Shown here piece by piece: positions 32,689 through 40,019 of a stretch of DNA of 64,000 nt. How positions within the stretch are numbered: the first letter of the stretch is position 1; each line of letters starts with the position of its first letter. The position numbers and the translations under genes are program-made. The notes below the pieces were generated by a model, which saw nothing but the letters and a program-made list of their open reading frames with translations, was not told where the DNA came from and did no database searches. This DNA comes from RSA11 sp036564135 (GTDB taxonomy: Bacteria > Actinomycetota > Thermoleophilia > Solirubrobacterales > 70-9): positions 1 through 64,000 of the forward strand of contig DATCLC010000020.1 of the NCBI GenBank assembly GCA_036564135.1. The letters run 5' to 3'.

Positions 32689-34421
32689 CCACCCCGACGT
32701 TCAGCGAACCGCGCCCTGAGCTCGTCACCCGCGAGATCCCGCGCACCGACAAGCCCTGGCTGGAGGCCGCTTCCAACGGCGACCACAAGGCGGTCGCCAG
32801 GCTCTACCTCGGCACGGCCGGGACCTTCCTCGCGGTAGCCGCCCTGCTGTTCGCGCTCACGCGGCTCCAGCTCATCGTCCCGGACAACACGATGATCCAG
32901 CCGGAGATCTTCTACCGGCTGCTCTCCGCGCTGCAGGCGAGCGCCGTCATCTTCTTCGCGGTGCCGCTCTTCTGCGGGCTGATCAGCTACATCGTGCCGC
33001 TGCAGATCGGCGCGCGCGGCGTCGCCCTCCCCCGCCTCCACCAGGTCTCTTACTGGCTGTACGCGATCGGCGCGCTCACCTTCTTCGCGAGCTTTTTGTA
33101 CGCGGTGCCCGAGAACCCGCTCGCCCCCTTCGCGCCGCTCGCCTACCAGGAGTACTCGGTGACCAACGGCACGGACGCGTGGATCGCCGGCGTCGGGCTC
33201 GCCGTGCTGGGCTTCCTCTGCTGGGCGATCAGCATGGCCGTCACGCTCCACACGATGCGGGCGCCGGGCATGGCGTGGCGGCGCGCCCCGATCTTCGCCT
33301 GGGCCGCGGCCTCGATCAGCTACGTGCTGCTCGTGATCGCCCCTGTGTTCCTCGCGGGGCTCACGATGCTGATGGTCGACCGCCGCTTCGACGGCCACTT
33401 TTTCAACGCGCTCGAGGGCGGCTCGCCGCTGCTCTTCTCGCACCTCGCCTGGATCTTCTTCGCGGGTGTGCACGCGATCATCCTGATCGGCGCGATGGGC
33501 GCGATCTCCGAGATCATCCCGACCTTCGCGCGCAAGCCGCTGTTCAGCCGCGGCGCGGTGGCGGGCTCGCTCGTCGCGATCGCGGTCCTGGGCGTCGCCG
33601 CCTACATGCAGAACCTCTACACGGCGCCGCTCGCGCTGGGCGTGCAGTACGCCACGATGATCGTCGCGCTCGCTCTGCTCGTCCCCGTAGGCCTGATCCT
33701 CTTCAACTGGGTCGCGACCCTGTGGGACGGCTCGATCGCCCCGCGCGCGCCGCTCGCGCTCGCCGTGGCCGCGACCGTGCTGCTCGTCATCGGCCTGGCG
33801 GGCGAGCTGATGACGGCGGTGATGCCGGTCGCCTGGCAACTTGAGAACACCACGGTCGCGCAGGCCGACACGATCCTGATCCTGCTGGGCGGCACCGTGC
33901 TGGGCGGGTTCGCGGCGCTGCACTACTGGCTGCCGAAGATCACCGGCCGCGCGGTCGGCGAGGGCCTCGCCAAGGCCGCCGCCGGCCTGATCGTCGCCGG
34001 CGCGCTGGTGTTCTTCGTGTGCATGACCTTCGCCGGCCTGGAGGGCCAGCCGGTAGACGTCTACCGCTTCTTCGACGGCAGCGGCCTGAACGCGTACAAC
34101 CTGATCGCCTCGATCGCCGCGTTCTTGATCGCGCTCGGCGTGCTGCTCGAGCTCGGCAACCTGGCCTACTCGTACAACAACGGCCGCCGCGTCGGCCACG
34201 ACCCGTGGGGCGGGAGCACGCTCGAGTGGTTTGCCCTCTCCCCGCCGCCGCCGCACAACTTCGACGCGGTGCCCGACGTGCGCAGCGCCGAGCCGCTGCG
34301 TGACATCCGCGAGGCCGTGCGGGCGCGCGAGCGCGCGTACGCCCCGCCCAAGCCGCTGCCCCGGTCGGAGCCGGCCGCGAGCGGTGCCGACCGAGCAGGC
34401 GACGGCCCCGCAGTAGCCTGA
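32685..34421 (+). CDS. Heme-copper oxidase subunit I homologue without any heme or copper ligand
   Basis: A 578-residue COX1-fold membrane protein. It aligns without gaps to the active CtaD in this window through helix II, helices VI-VII and helix X, yet every ligand is changed: heme a His to L83 and I397, heme a3 His to D395, CuB His to A260, Q309 and N310, and the cross-linked Tyr to A264. Family landmarks outside the active site remain (MRAPGMAWRRAP, ISEIIPTFARKPLF, LHYWLPKITGR, LEWFALSPPPPHNFD). It therefore cannot bind heme or CuB in the usual way and is unlikely to reduce oxygen. GTG start overlaps the subunit II stop. It lies just before ctaA. A role as scaffold, assembly factor or ion pathway is speculation. 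Confidence 0.9.
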   Translation: MTTPTFSEPRPELVTREIPRTDKPWLEAASNGDHKAVARLYLGTAGTFLAVAALLFALTRLQLIVPDNTMIQPEIFYRLLSALQASAVIFFAVPLFCGLISYIVPLQIGARGVALPRLHQVSYWLYAIGALTFFASFLYAVPENPLAPFAPLAYQEYSVTNGTDAWIAGVGLAVLGFLCWAISMAVTLHTMRAPGMAWRRAPIFAWAAASISYVLLVIAPVFLAGLTMLMVDRRFDGHFFNALEGGSPLLFSHLAWIFFAGVHAIILIGAMGAISEIIPTFARKPLFSRGAVAGSLVAIAVLGVAAYMQNLYTAPLALGVQYATMIVALALLVPVGLILFNWVATLWDGSIAPRAPLALAVAATVLLVIGLAGELMTAVMPVAWQLENTTVAQADTILILLGGTVLGGFAALHYWLPKITGRAVGEGLAKAAAGLIVAGALVFFVCMTFAGLEGQPVDVYRFFDGSGLNAYNLIASIAAFLIALGVLLELGNLAYSYNNGRRVGHDPWGGSTLEWFALSPPPPHNFDAVPDVRSAEPLRDIREAVRARERAYAPPKPLPRSEPAASGADRAGDGPAVA

Positions 34422-34426
34422 CTGCC

Positions 34427-35434
34427 ATGAACGTCGCTACTGGCGGCGGAGCCGGCGATCTGCGCGGTTTCCGCCGATTGGTCAACGTCACGATCCTGGC
34501 CACCTTCCTCCTGATCCTGATCGGCGGGATCGTGAGGGTCAGCGATTCGGGCCTTGGCTGCGGGCCTGCCGGCAGCGGCACCCACGGCTGGCCGCTGTGC
34601 GAGGGCGGCCTGCTGCCCGCGGCTTCGGCCGAGTCGGTGATCGAGTACACGCACCGGATCGTCGCCGCGGTCGTCGGGCTTTTGATCGTGGCGATCGCCT
34701 GGCTTTCGTGGCGCGACCACCGCGACCGGCCCTGGATCGTGCGCGGCGCGATCGCCGCCGGCGTGCTGGTCCTCGCCCAGGCCGTGCTCGGCGGGGCGAC
34801 GGTCGAGGAGGGCCTGCACGAGGCGCTCGTCGCCGCCCACCTCGGGCTCGCGATGCTCCTGCTGGGCCTGCTGATCGTGCTGCGGCGCTGGTCGTCCGAC
34901 CCGCAGCCCGTCGAGGCGGAGGGCACGCGCGGCCTGCGCACGCTCGCCGTCATCGCGGCCGGACTGGTGCTCGCCACGATCGTGGCCGGCGGCTACGTCG
35001 CCGGGACCGAGGGCGAGGGCACGCCCAACGAGCCGGTGCTCGGCGCCCACATGGCCTGCGGCCAGCAGTTCCCGACCTGCGTCGACCGCTTCATGCCGTT
35101 CGGCGAGGACCGGCTGATCGACATCCAGCTCACGCACCGGGCGTTCATGTACCTGACGGTGATCGCCGTCATCGCGCTGCTCGTCGTCTCGCTGCGGCAG
35201 GGCGTGCGCAAGCGCGAGTTCGCCTGGCTCGCCGGGCTGGTGCTCGCCCAGGTGCTCCTCGGCGCCTCCAACGTGTGGTTCGGCAAGCACGCCGGCCTGA
35301 TCGTCGGGCACCTCGCGCTCGGCACGATCATCTGGGCCTGGGCGGTGTACGCCTCCACGATGCTGATCGCCGTGCGCGCTCCCGTCGCGTCGGCCCGCAA
35401 CGAGCAGAGCGCGCCGGGGGCGCTGCCCGCCTAG
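34427..35434 (+). CDS. ctaA: Heme A synthase (COX15/CtaA)
   Basis: A 335-residue, eight-helix membrane protein that oxidises heme O to heme A. Four conserved helix histidines are present (EYTHRIVAAVVG, AAHLGLAML, LTHRAFMYLTV, VGHLALGTII). It has two cysteine pairs in external loops (GLGCGPAG...WPLCEGG and MACGQQFPTCVDRF), as in actinobacterial and Bacillus CtaA. So this enzyme looks active, in contrast to the oxidase-like genes just before it. ATG with TAGCCT seven bases upstream, overlapping the end of the subunit I-like gene. Confidence 0.94.
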   Translation: MNVATGGGAGDLRGFRRLVNVTILATFLLILIGGIVRVSDSGLGCGPAGSGTHGWPLCEGGLLPAASAESVIEYTHRIVAAVVGLLIVAIAWLSWRDHRDRPWIVRGAIAAGVLVLAQAVLGGATVEEGLHEALVAAHLGLAMLLLGLLIVLRRWSSDPQPVEAEGTRGLRTLAVIAAGLVLATIVAGGYVAGTEGEGTPNEPVLGAHMACGQQFPTCVDRFMPFGEDRLIDIQLTHRAFMYLTVIAVIALLVVSLRQGVRKREFAWLAGLVLAQVLLGASNVWFGKHAGLIVGHLALGTIIWAWAVYASTMLIAVRAPVASARNEQSAPGALPA

Positions 35435-35444
35435 GGTTCAGCGG

Positions 35445-36419
35445 ATGGAGAGCGCGACCACCAAGGCGCGGAACCTCGGCCCCGTGGGCGCGGTCGCCGC
35501 GGGCACGGCGACCGCGAACGGCCGGTCCGCGGAGGCCGACGCCGCGGCGCAGCGCTCGGCGCTGGACACCGTCCGCGACTACATCGCGCTCACCAAGCCG
35601 CGGATCATCTCGCTGCTCTTGCTGACGACCGTCGCGACGATGGTCGTGGCCGCCCCCGAGGGGCTGTCGTTCGCCACGATCATCTGGACGATGGTCGGCG
35701 GCTATCTCGCCGCCGGGGGCGCGGGCGCGATCAACCACTACATCGACCGCGACCGCGATGCCCGCATGGCCCGCACGCGCAGCCGGCCGCTGGTCGCGGG
35801 CCGGATCGAGCCCGTCCGCGGCCTGATCTTCGGCGTGGTGCTCGGCGTGATCGCCGCGGTGCAGCTCACGCTCACCGTGAACGCGCTGGCGGCCGCGCTC
35901 TCGATGGCGGGCCTGCTCGGCTACGTGCTCGTCTACACGGTCTGGCTCAAGCCGCTCACGCCGCAGAACATCGTGATCGGCGGCGCGGCCGGCGCGGTTC
36001 CGCCGCTGGTCGGCTGGGCCGCGGCAACGGGCGGGCTGAGCTGGGACGCCCTCTACCCCTTCGCGATCGTGTTCCTGTGGACGCCGCCGCACTTTTGGGC
36101 GCTCGCGCTGCTGATCAAGGACGACTACGCGCGCACGGGCGTGCCGATGATGCCCGTCGTCCGCGGCGAGGAGTCGACCCGCCGCCAGATCGTGGCCTAC
36201 GCGGCGATCCTGGCGCTCGTCACGCTGGTCCCCGTCGCCACCGGCCTGTTCGGCGCGATCTACCTGGTCGCGGCGATCGCCCTGGGCGCGGGCTTCGTGT
36301 GGCTTGCGCTCGACCTCGAGCGCAAGCCGTCGCGGCGCCAGGCGCTCACGCTGTATCTGTCCTCGCTCGCGTACCTGGCCCTGCTGTTCACGGCAATGGC
36401 CGCCGATCGCGCACTCTAG
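35445..36419 (+). CDS. ctaB: Protoheme IX farnesyltransferase (heme O synthase)
   Basis: A 324-residue UbiA-family membrane prenyltransferase that makes heme O from heme B and farnesyl diphosphate. The first Asp-rich motif is NHYIDRDRDARMARTRSRPL and the second lies in LIKDDYARTGVPMMPVVRGE, both intact; WTPPHFWALAL is the typical heme O synthase signature. A non-conserved stretch of about 45 residues precedes the first helix. ATG with TAGGGT seven bases upstream, overlapping the ctaA stop. The product serves the canonical oxidase encoded on the other strand. Confidence 0.95.
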   Translation: MESATTKARNLGPVGAVAAGTATANGRSAEADAAAQRSALDTVRDYIALTKPRIISLLLLTTVATMVVAAPEGLSFATIIWTMVGGYLAAGGAGAINHYIDRDRDARMARTRSRPLVAGRIEPVRGLIFGVVLGVIAAVQLTLTVNALAAALSMAGLLGYVLVYTVWLKPLTPQNIVIGGAAGAVPPLVGWAAATGGLSWDALYPFAIVFLWTPPHFWALALLIKDDYARTGVPMMPVVRGEESTRRQIVAYAAILALVTLVPVATGLFGAIYLVAAIALGAGFVWLALDLERKPSRRQALTLYLSSLAYLALLFTAMAADRAL

Positions 36420-36450
36420 GCGCGGCGGTCTGATAGAAAAGCGGCCGATC

Positions 36451-36561
36451 ATGGACCGACGCCTCGCTCAACGATCCACCCGCCTCGGCATCCTGCTGGG
36501 CATCGTGGCCGTGGTCTTGTTCATGCTGGTCTTCGCGATCTCTCAGGTGGTCGCCGGCTGA
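36451..36561 (+). CDS. 36-residue single-helix membrane protein
   Basis: A tiny ORF too short for most gene finders. After a basic start (MDRRLAQRSTRLG) it has one membrane helix (ILLGIVAVVLFMLVFAISQV) and ends in TGATG, sharing one base with the start of the next gene. The coupling, position after ctaB and ideal single-helix pattern argue that it is real. Small single-helix subunits are common in heme-copper oxidases, so it may be an accessory subunit of either oxidase in this region. Confidence 0.6.
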   Translation: MDRRLAQRSTRLGILLGIVAVVLFMLVFAISQVVAG

Positions 36562-36833
36562 TGACGGAGAACGGCAACACGCCCCCCGCCAGCGAGCTCG
36601 TCTACGTGCCCGGGCACAGCCTCGCGCCCGCGGCCTTCGCGGCCGGGCTGGGCGGAGTGCTCGCGGGGATCATCGTCTGGTTCCCCTACGGGATCGCCGG
36701 CGGGATCGTCGCGATCGTCGCCCTGATCGCGATGCTCCGCGGGGCGGCCGCCGAGGCCGATCGGCTCCCGCGCCGCCAGGAGCTCACCACGGCCGTCCTG
36801 CCGCCCAACCCGCCCTACCCCTCGCGCGACTAG
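36561..36833 (+). CDS. Small two-helix membrane protein, possible oxidase accessory subunit
   Basis: A 90-residue protein with two membrane helices (LAPAAFAAGLGGVLAGIIVW and IAGGIVAIVALIAMLRGA) between hydrophilic ends. Size and topology match the small subunit IV proteins of actinobacterial and other bacterial cytochrome oxidases, but no sequence motif confirms this. Its ATG overlaps the TGA of the 36-residue ORF. It is the last gene of the plus-strand oxidase-like cluster and is followed by a large inverted repeat. Confidence 0.65.
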   Translation: MTENGNTPPASELVYVPGHSLAPAAFAAGLGGVLAGIIVWFPYGIAGGIVAIVALIAMLRGAAAEADRLPRRQELTTAVLPPNPPYPSRD

Positions 36834-36945
36834 CTCCCAGGCCCTCCAGCGGCCTCTGAGCGCCTCTCAGCGCGTTCCGTGCGCGCGCAAGGGACTCGCG
36901 CGTGGGTCGCTCGAGCGCCTTGCGCGCCGCCGGCGCCCAGCGCGC

Positions 36946-37048
36946 GACTCCGACGTTTCGCCGGATCGACCGTCGATAGGTCGAGGTCGCGGCGGGGCGC
37001 GCCACGACCTCGACATATCGTGCGATCACTCGTCGAAACGTCGAAGTC
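36946..37048. repeat. 103-base imperfect inverted repeat between convergent genes
   Basis: Two 44-base arms (36946-36989 and 37005-37048) face each other around a 15-base spacer. The outer 15 bases differ at one position (GACTCCGACGTTTCG against GACTTCGACGTTTCG) and the inner 16 at one (CGATAGGTCGAGGTCG against CGATATGTCGAGGTCG); the middle 13 diverge. It lies between the convergent oxidase cluster and CBS gene. It may be a large bidirectional terminator, a paired operator or a small palindromic mobile element. Confidence 0.75.
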
Positions 37049-37080
37049 CCGGGGTGCGCGCCCGCGAACGCCCCGCGCGC

Positions 37081-37506
37081 CTACGCCGCCTGCGCGGCCT
37101 CGGCCTCGGGGGAGGTCATGCTCGAGGTGGCGCCGTCCTGGATCCAGCAGCGCATGATGTCGCGCATCGACAGCACGCCGACGAGCTCGCCGCCCTCGAC
37201 GACGACCAGGTGGCGCACGTGCCGGCGGGTCATCTCGAGCGCCGCCCGCTCGAGGCTCCAGTCCGGCGAGGCGGCGATCACGGACTCGCTCTGGTGGCTA
37301 GCCACGCGCTCGGTGTCGGGATCCTCGCCGCGGCCCAGCGAGTTCAGGATGTCGCGCTCGGAGACGATGCCGGGCGTCGGCTTCTCCTCGTCGAGGACGA
37401 CGGCAGCGCCCACCTTGCGCTCCGTCATCAGGCGCGCGACCTGGCGCAGCGTGTGGTCAGGACCGACGGTCAGGACCACTTCCGACATCCCATCACGTAC
37501 CTGCAT
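37081..37506 (-). CDS. CBS-domain pair protein
   Basis: A 141-residue protein consisting of two CBS domains (a Bateman module): domain 1 about residues 6-60 (TLRQVARLMTERKVGAAVV, PGIVSERDIL), domain 2 about 70-125 (SLERAALEMTRRHVRHLVVV, LVGVLSMRDIM). Such stand-alone proteins bind adenine nucleotides and act as energy or redox sensors, sometimes regulating thioredoxin or transporters. The ATG follows GAGGCGAGC, a weak Shine-Dalgarno. It is divergent from the diheme cytochrome gene; the 168 bases between them hold no other feature I can name. Confidence 0.9.
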   Translation of the reverse strand: MQVRDGMSEVVLTVGPDHTLRQVARLMTERKVGAAVVLDEEKPTPGIVSERDILNSLGRGEDPDTERVASHQSESVIAASPDWSLERAALEMTRRHVRHLVVVEGGELVGVLSMRDIMRCWIQDGATSSMTSPEAEAAQAA

Positions 37507-37674
37507 GCTCGCCTCGGCTCTCTCCGCGGGCCTTCCGGGACGAGGGACCGCACCCCCGCCCGTGCCCGCCAGCGACTACTTGAAACCTGTTAGTGCGGAT
37601 TGCCTCGAACCCTACACCGAGCGGTCGACGGCTACAACCGGGAGCGCAGTAATTCCCGACGCGAGATAGATAGG

Positions 37675-38388
37675 ATGCCGCTCGTGCTTCGCAGGCTGAA
37701 CAAGGTGATTCGCAGTCGCAGCGCCGCCTTTGGGGTGGTCGCGGCGGCCCTCGTGGGCGTCGCCGGCTGCGGTACCCAGGAGCCCGACGTCGAGCGCGGC
37801 CGGGCCCTGTTCATCGAGAACTGCGGCACCTGCCACGCGCTCGCCGAGGCCGCCACCACGGCCACGGTCGGCCCGAACCTCGACGCGGCCTTCCACGCCG
37901 CCCGCGAGGCCGGGATGGACGAGGACACGATCAAGGGCGTGACGCTGCGGCAGATCGACAACCCGCGCGAGGTGCGCGAGGGCGAGCCGAACTACCAGCA
38001 GGTCTTCATGCCCGCCGACATCGTCACCGGCCAGGACGCCGAGGACGTCGCCGCCTACGTCGCGAGCGTCGCCGGCATCCCGGGCATCGAGCCGCCTGCC
38101 GCCGAGGGCGGCCCCGGCGCCCAGGTCTTCGCGTCGAACGGCTGCGCTTCCTGCCACACGCTCGCCGCCGCTGGTGCGAGCGGCACCGTGGGCCCGAACC
38201 TCGACGAGACGCTGCCCGGCCAGACCGCCGCGCAGATCCGCGAGTCGCTGATCGACCCCAACGCGACCGTCGTCTCCGGCTTCCCGGCGAACACGATGCC
38301 CTCCTACGCGGACCTCTCCGAGGAGGACCTCCGCCAGCTCGTGAGGTTCCTCATGGAGTCCGCAGGCAGCGACTCCAGCGGGGGCTGA
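37675..38388 (+). CDS. Diheme cytochrome c lipoprotein
   Basis: A 237-residue exported lipoprotein with a basic start, hydrophobic segment and lipobox (LVGVAGC; lipid on the Cys), then two cytochrome c domains with heme motifs CGTCH (about residue 58) and CASCH (about residue 160). Likely distal ligands are Met in the regions MPADIVTGQDAEDV and NTMPSYADLSEED. Anchored outside the membrane, it is a good candidate to hand electrons to the CuA-containing subunit II of the canonical oxidase encoded about 5 kb away. ATG at 37675 is chosen because the upstream frame adds no signal sequence. Confidence 0.88.
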   Translation: MPLVLRRLNKVIRSRSAAFGVVAAALVGVAGCGTQEPDVERGRALFIENCGTCHALAEAATTATVGPNLDAAFHAAREAGMDEDTIKGVTLRQIDNPREVREGEPNYQQVFMPADIVTGQDAEDVAAYVASVAGIPGIEPPAAEGGPGAQVFASNGCASCHTLAAAGASGTVGPNLDETLPGQTAAQIRESLIDPNATVVSGFPANTMPSYADLSEEDLRQLVRFLMESAGSDSSGG

Positions 38389-38427
38389 GCGAGCCGCTCC
38401 GGCGGCCAGGGCCGCGGGCAGCCGCCG

Positions 38428-39096
38428 CTAAAGCTGCATCGCCTGTTCGGTCGATTCGGCCTCGAGGTCCACGACGACGTGCGTGATCGGCAGCGGCAGG
38501 TCCCTGCTGGCCTTCTCCACCACGCCGAGCTCCAGCCAGCGCGAGCGCTCCGGCGGATGCGTCGAGATGATCACCTCGTCCGCTGGGAAGCGCTGTAGCG
38601 CGTCCTCGATCGCCGCGTGGACGTCGTGATGGTCGCCGACGTCGCCGCGCGCGTGGAGGCCGGCCGCCTCCATCGTCCGCAACGACGCCTCCAGGCGCCG
38701 GCGCGCCTCCTCGATGGCCCCGTCGACGTCCGAGGCTAGGTGCGAGGCGCGGCTCGCGGCAAGCGGCGGGGTCATCACGAAGATCTCGGCGCGCTCGTGC
38801 TTGGCGCAGCGGCTGCGGATCTCCTCGAGCAGCGCGCGCCCTCCCACCGTCTCGTTGGCAACGACGAGCAGGCGGAACACGCCGTCGTCTGAGTGCGCGA
38901 CCTCGACGTTCCTCGGCTCGCTGCCGCGGGCGCTCTGCCAGAGAAGCCCGATGCCCACGCCGAGCTCCAGCCCGAGGACGATCAGCGCGGCGAGCGGGCT
39001 GATCACGAGTCCAGCGATGATCACCGGCGCGGCCGCTGCCCCCACAACGACGACGACGCGGAACATGTCCGCCTCAGACCGAAGCGGGTTGTGCAT
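38428..39096 (-). CDS. Two-helix membrane protein with a universal-stress-protein-like domain
   Basis: A 222-residue protein: two N-terminal membrane helices (FRVVVVVGAAAAPVIIAGLV and PLAALIVLGLELGVGIGLLW) and a C-terminal alpha/beta domain (about 70-215). That domain resembles the second USP-like domain of the protein at 40019-40975: ADEVIISTHPPERSRWLELG against DDILISTLAGHRSQWLEEG. The ATG has an excellent GAAGGAGG upstream. The two related proteins lie on either side of ctaE, suggesting a shared role near the oxidase. No nucleotide-binding residues can be assigned with certainty. Confidence 0.75.
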   Translation of the reverse strand: MHNPLRSEADMFRVVVVVGAAAAPVIIAGLVISPLAALIVLGLELGVGIGLLWQSARGSEPRNVEVAHSDDGVFRLLVVANETVGGRALLEEIRSRCAKHERAEIFVMTPPLAASRASHLASDVDGAIEEARRRLEASLRTMEAAGLHARGDVGDHHDVHAAIEDALQRFPADEVIISTHPPERSRWLELGVVEKASRDLPLPITHVVVDLEAESTEQAMQL

Positions 39097-39334
39097 TGCT
39101 GCCTCCTTCGCGGACGTCTCAGTCCACCGTAGCGCGCGGGGGCGATGGAGGCCAGCCCTCCCCGCAACGAGCCCGTCAGCGCGCGCTAGACGGCGTCAGG
39201 ACGCGTCCTGCGTGCCGCGCGAGACGGACAGGTAAGACGTAGGCCACGGGCCAGATCGAAAACAGCGCGACACCGGCCGCGAGCGGCCGCAAGCCGGCGC
39301 GCAGCACGCGCGCCCTAAGGCCGGCCGCAACACA

Positions 39335-39359
39335 GCGGGCCGCCTCCCGGGCGGCCCGC
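39335..39359 (-). terminator. Terminator of the ctaC-ctaD-ctaE operon
   Basis: A perfect 10-base stem (39335-39344 and 39350-39359, GCGGGCCGCC and complement) with a five-base loop lies 34 bases after the ctaE stop on the minus strand and is followed by TGTGTTG. The rest of the 297 bases between ctaE and the next gene (39097-39392) holds only a doubtful 61-codon frame. Confidence 0.7.
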
Positions 39360-39392
39360 ACAACACGATTGCTCTGCGGCCCCTGGGGGAGC

Positions 39393-40019
39393 CTAGAGGA
39401 TGTAGATCGTCACGTAGACGATGATCCACATGACGTCGACGAAGTGCCAGTAGATGCCCGGCAGCTCGACGCCCAGGTGCTTCTTCGGCTCGGGTCCGAA
39501 GTGGCCGCGCCAGGCGCGGATGTTCGCGAACGTGAGCAGCAAAAGCCCGACGAACACGTGCGCACCGTGCAGGCCGGTGAGGCCGTAGAAGATCGAGCCG
39601 AACGCGCCGTCGCGGGCGCTGAAGCCGATGTGGATGTACTCGTTGATCTGGATGAAGAGGAACGTCGCGCCCAAGAGCCACGTGATCCCCAGGCCGAGCA
39701 GGAGCCCCTGCCGGTTGTTGCGGCGGATCGACTCCAGGGCCCAGTGGATCGTGAAGCTCGACGAGACCAGGATCGCCGTGTTCACGCCGGCGACGGCGAC
39801 CGGCAGCTCGTAGGGCTCGGGCGGCCACGGACCCTCGTTGGCGACGACGCGGATGAAGAAGTAGGCCGCGAAGAACGCGCCGAAGAGCATCGCCTCGGAG
39901 ACGATGAACAGCAGGATCCCGAGCGTCGCGCGGTCGATGCGCGAGCTCTCGTTCGCCTCGGGCGGATGCTCGTCGTGGTGCGCCGCGGCGTGGCCGACGG
40001 CGATCGAAGCGCTCTCCAT
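39393..40019 (-). CDS. ctaE: Cytochrome c oxidase subunit III
   Basis: A 208-residue five-helix membrane protein of the COX3 family. Typical segments are LGILLFIVSEAMLFGAFFAA, the NTAILVSSSFTIHWAL helix, and the C-terminal GLHGAHVFVGLLLLTF plus YWHFVDVMWIIVYVTIYIL. A His-rich hydrophilic start precedes the first helix. It stabilises subunit I and the proton-uptake pathway. Its ATG shares one base with the stop of the tandem USP gene, so it is translationally coupled. It is the last gene of the operon and is followed by a terminator. Confidence 0.95.
   Translation of the reverse strand: MESASIAVGHAAAHHDEHPPEANESSRIDRATLGILLFIVSEAMLFGAFFAAYFFIRVVANEGPWPPEPYELPVAVAGVNTAILVSSSFTIHWALESIRRNNRQGLLLGLGITWLLGATFLFIQINEYIHIGFSARDGAFGSIFYGLTGLHGAHVFVGLLLLTFANIRAWRGHFGPEPKKHLGVELPGIYWHFVDVMWIIVYVTIYIL

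Noticed and set aside
32685..34421. That the missing oxidase ligands result from frameshifts or sequencing errors
   Set aside because: The alignment to the active paralogue is gapless through all ligand helices with conserved residues on both sides of every substitution, and the frame is open for 578 codons.
32511..36452. Long minus-strand frames opposite the oxidase-like cluster
   Set aside because: Arg/Asp/Gln/His-rich shadows with no hydrophobic pattern; the plus strand carries clear membrane proteins.
39176..39361. Possible 61-codon minus-strand gene after ctaE
   Set aside because: It contains the ctaE terminator hairpin, lacks a ribosome-binding site or -10, and its composition is Arg/Ala biased.
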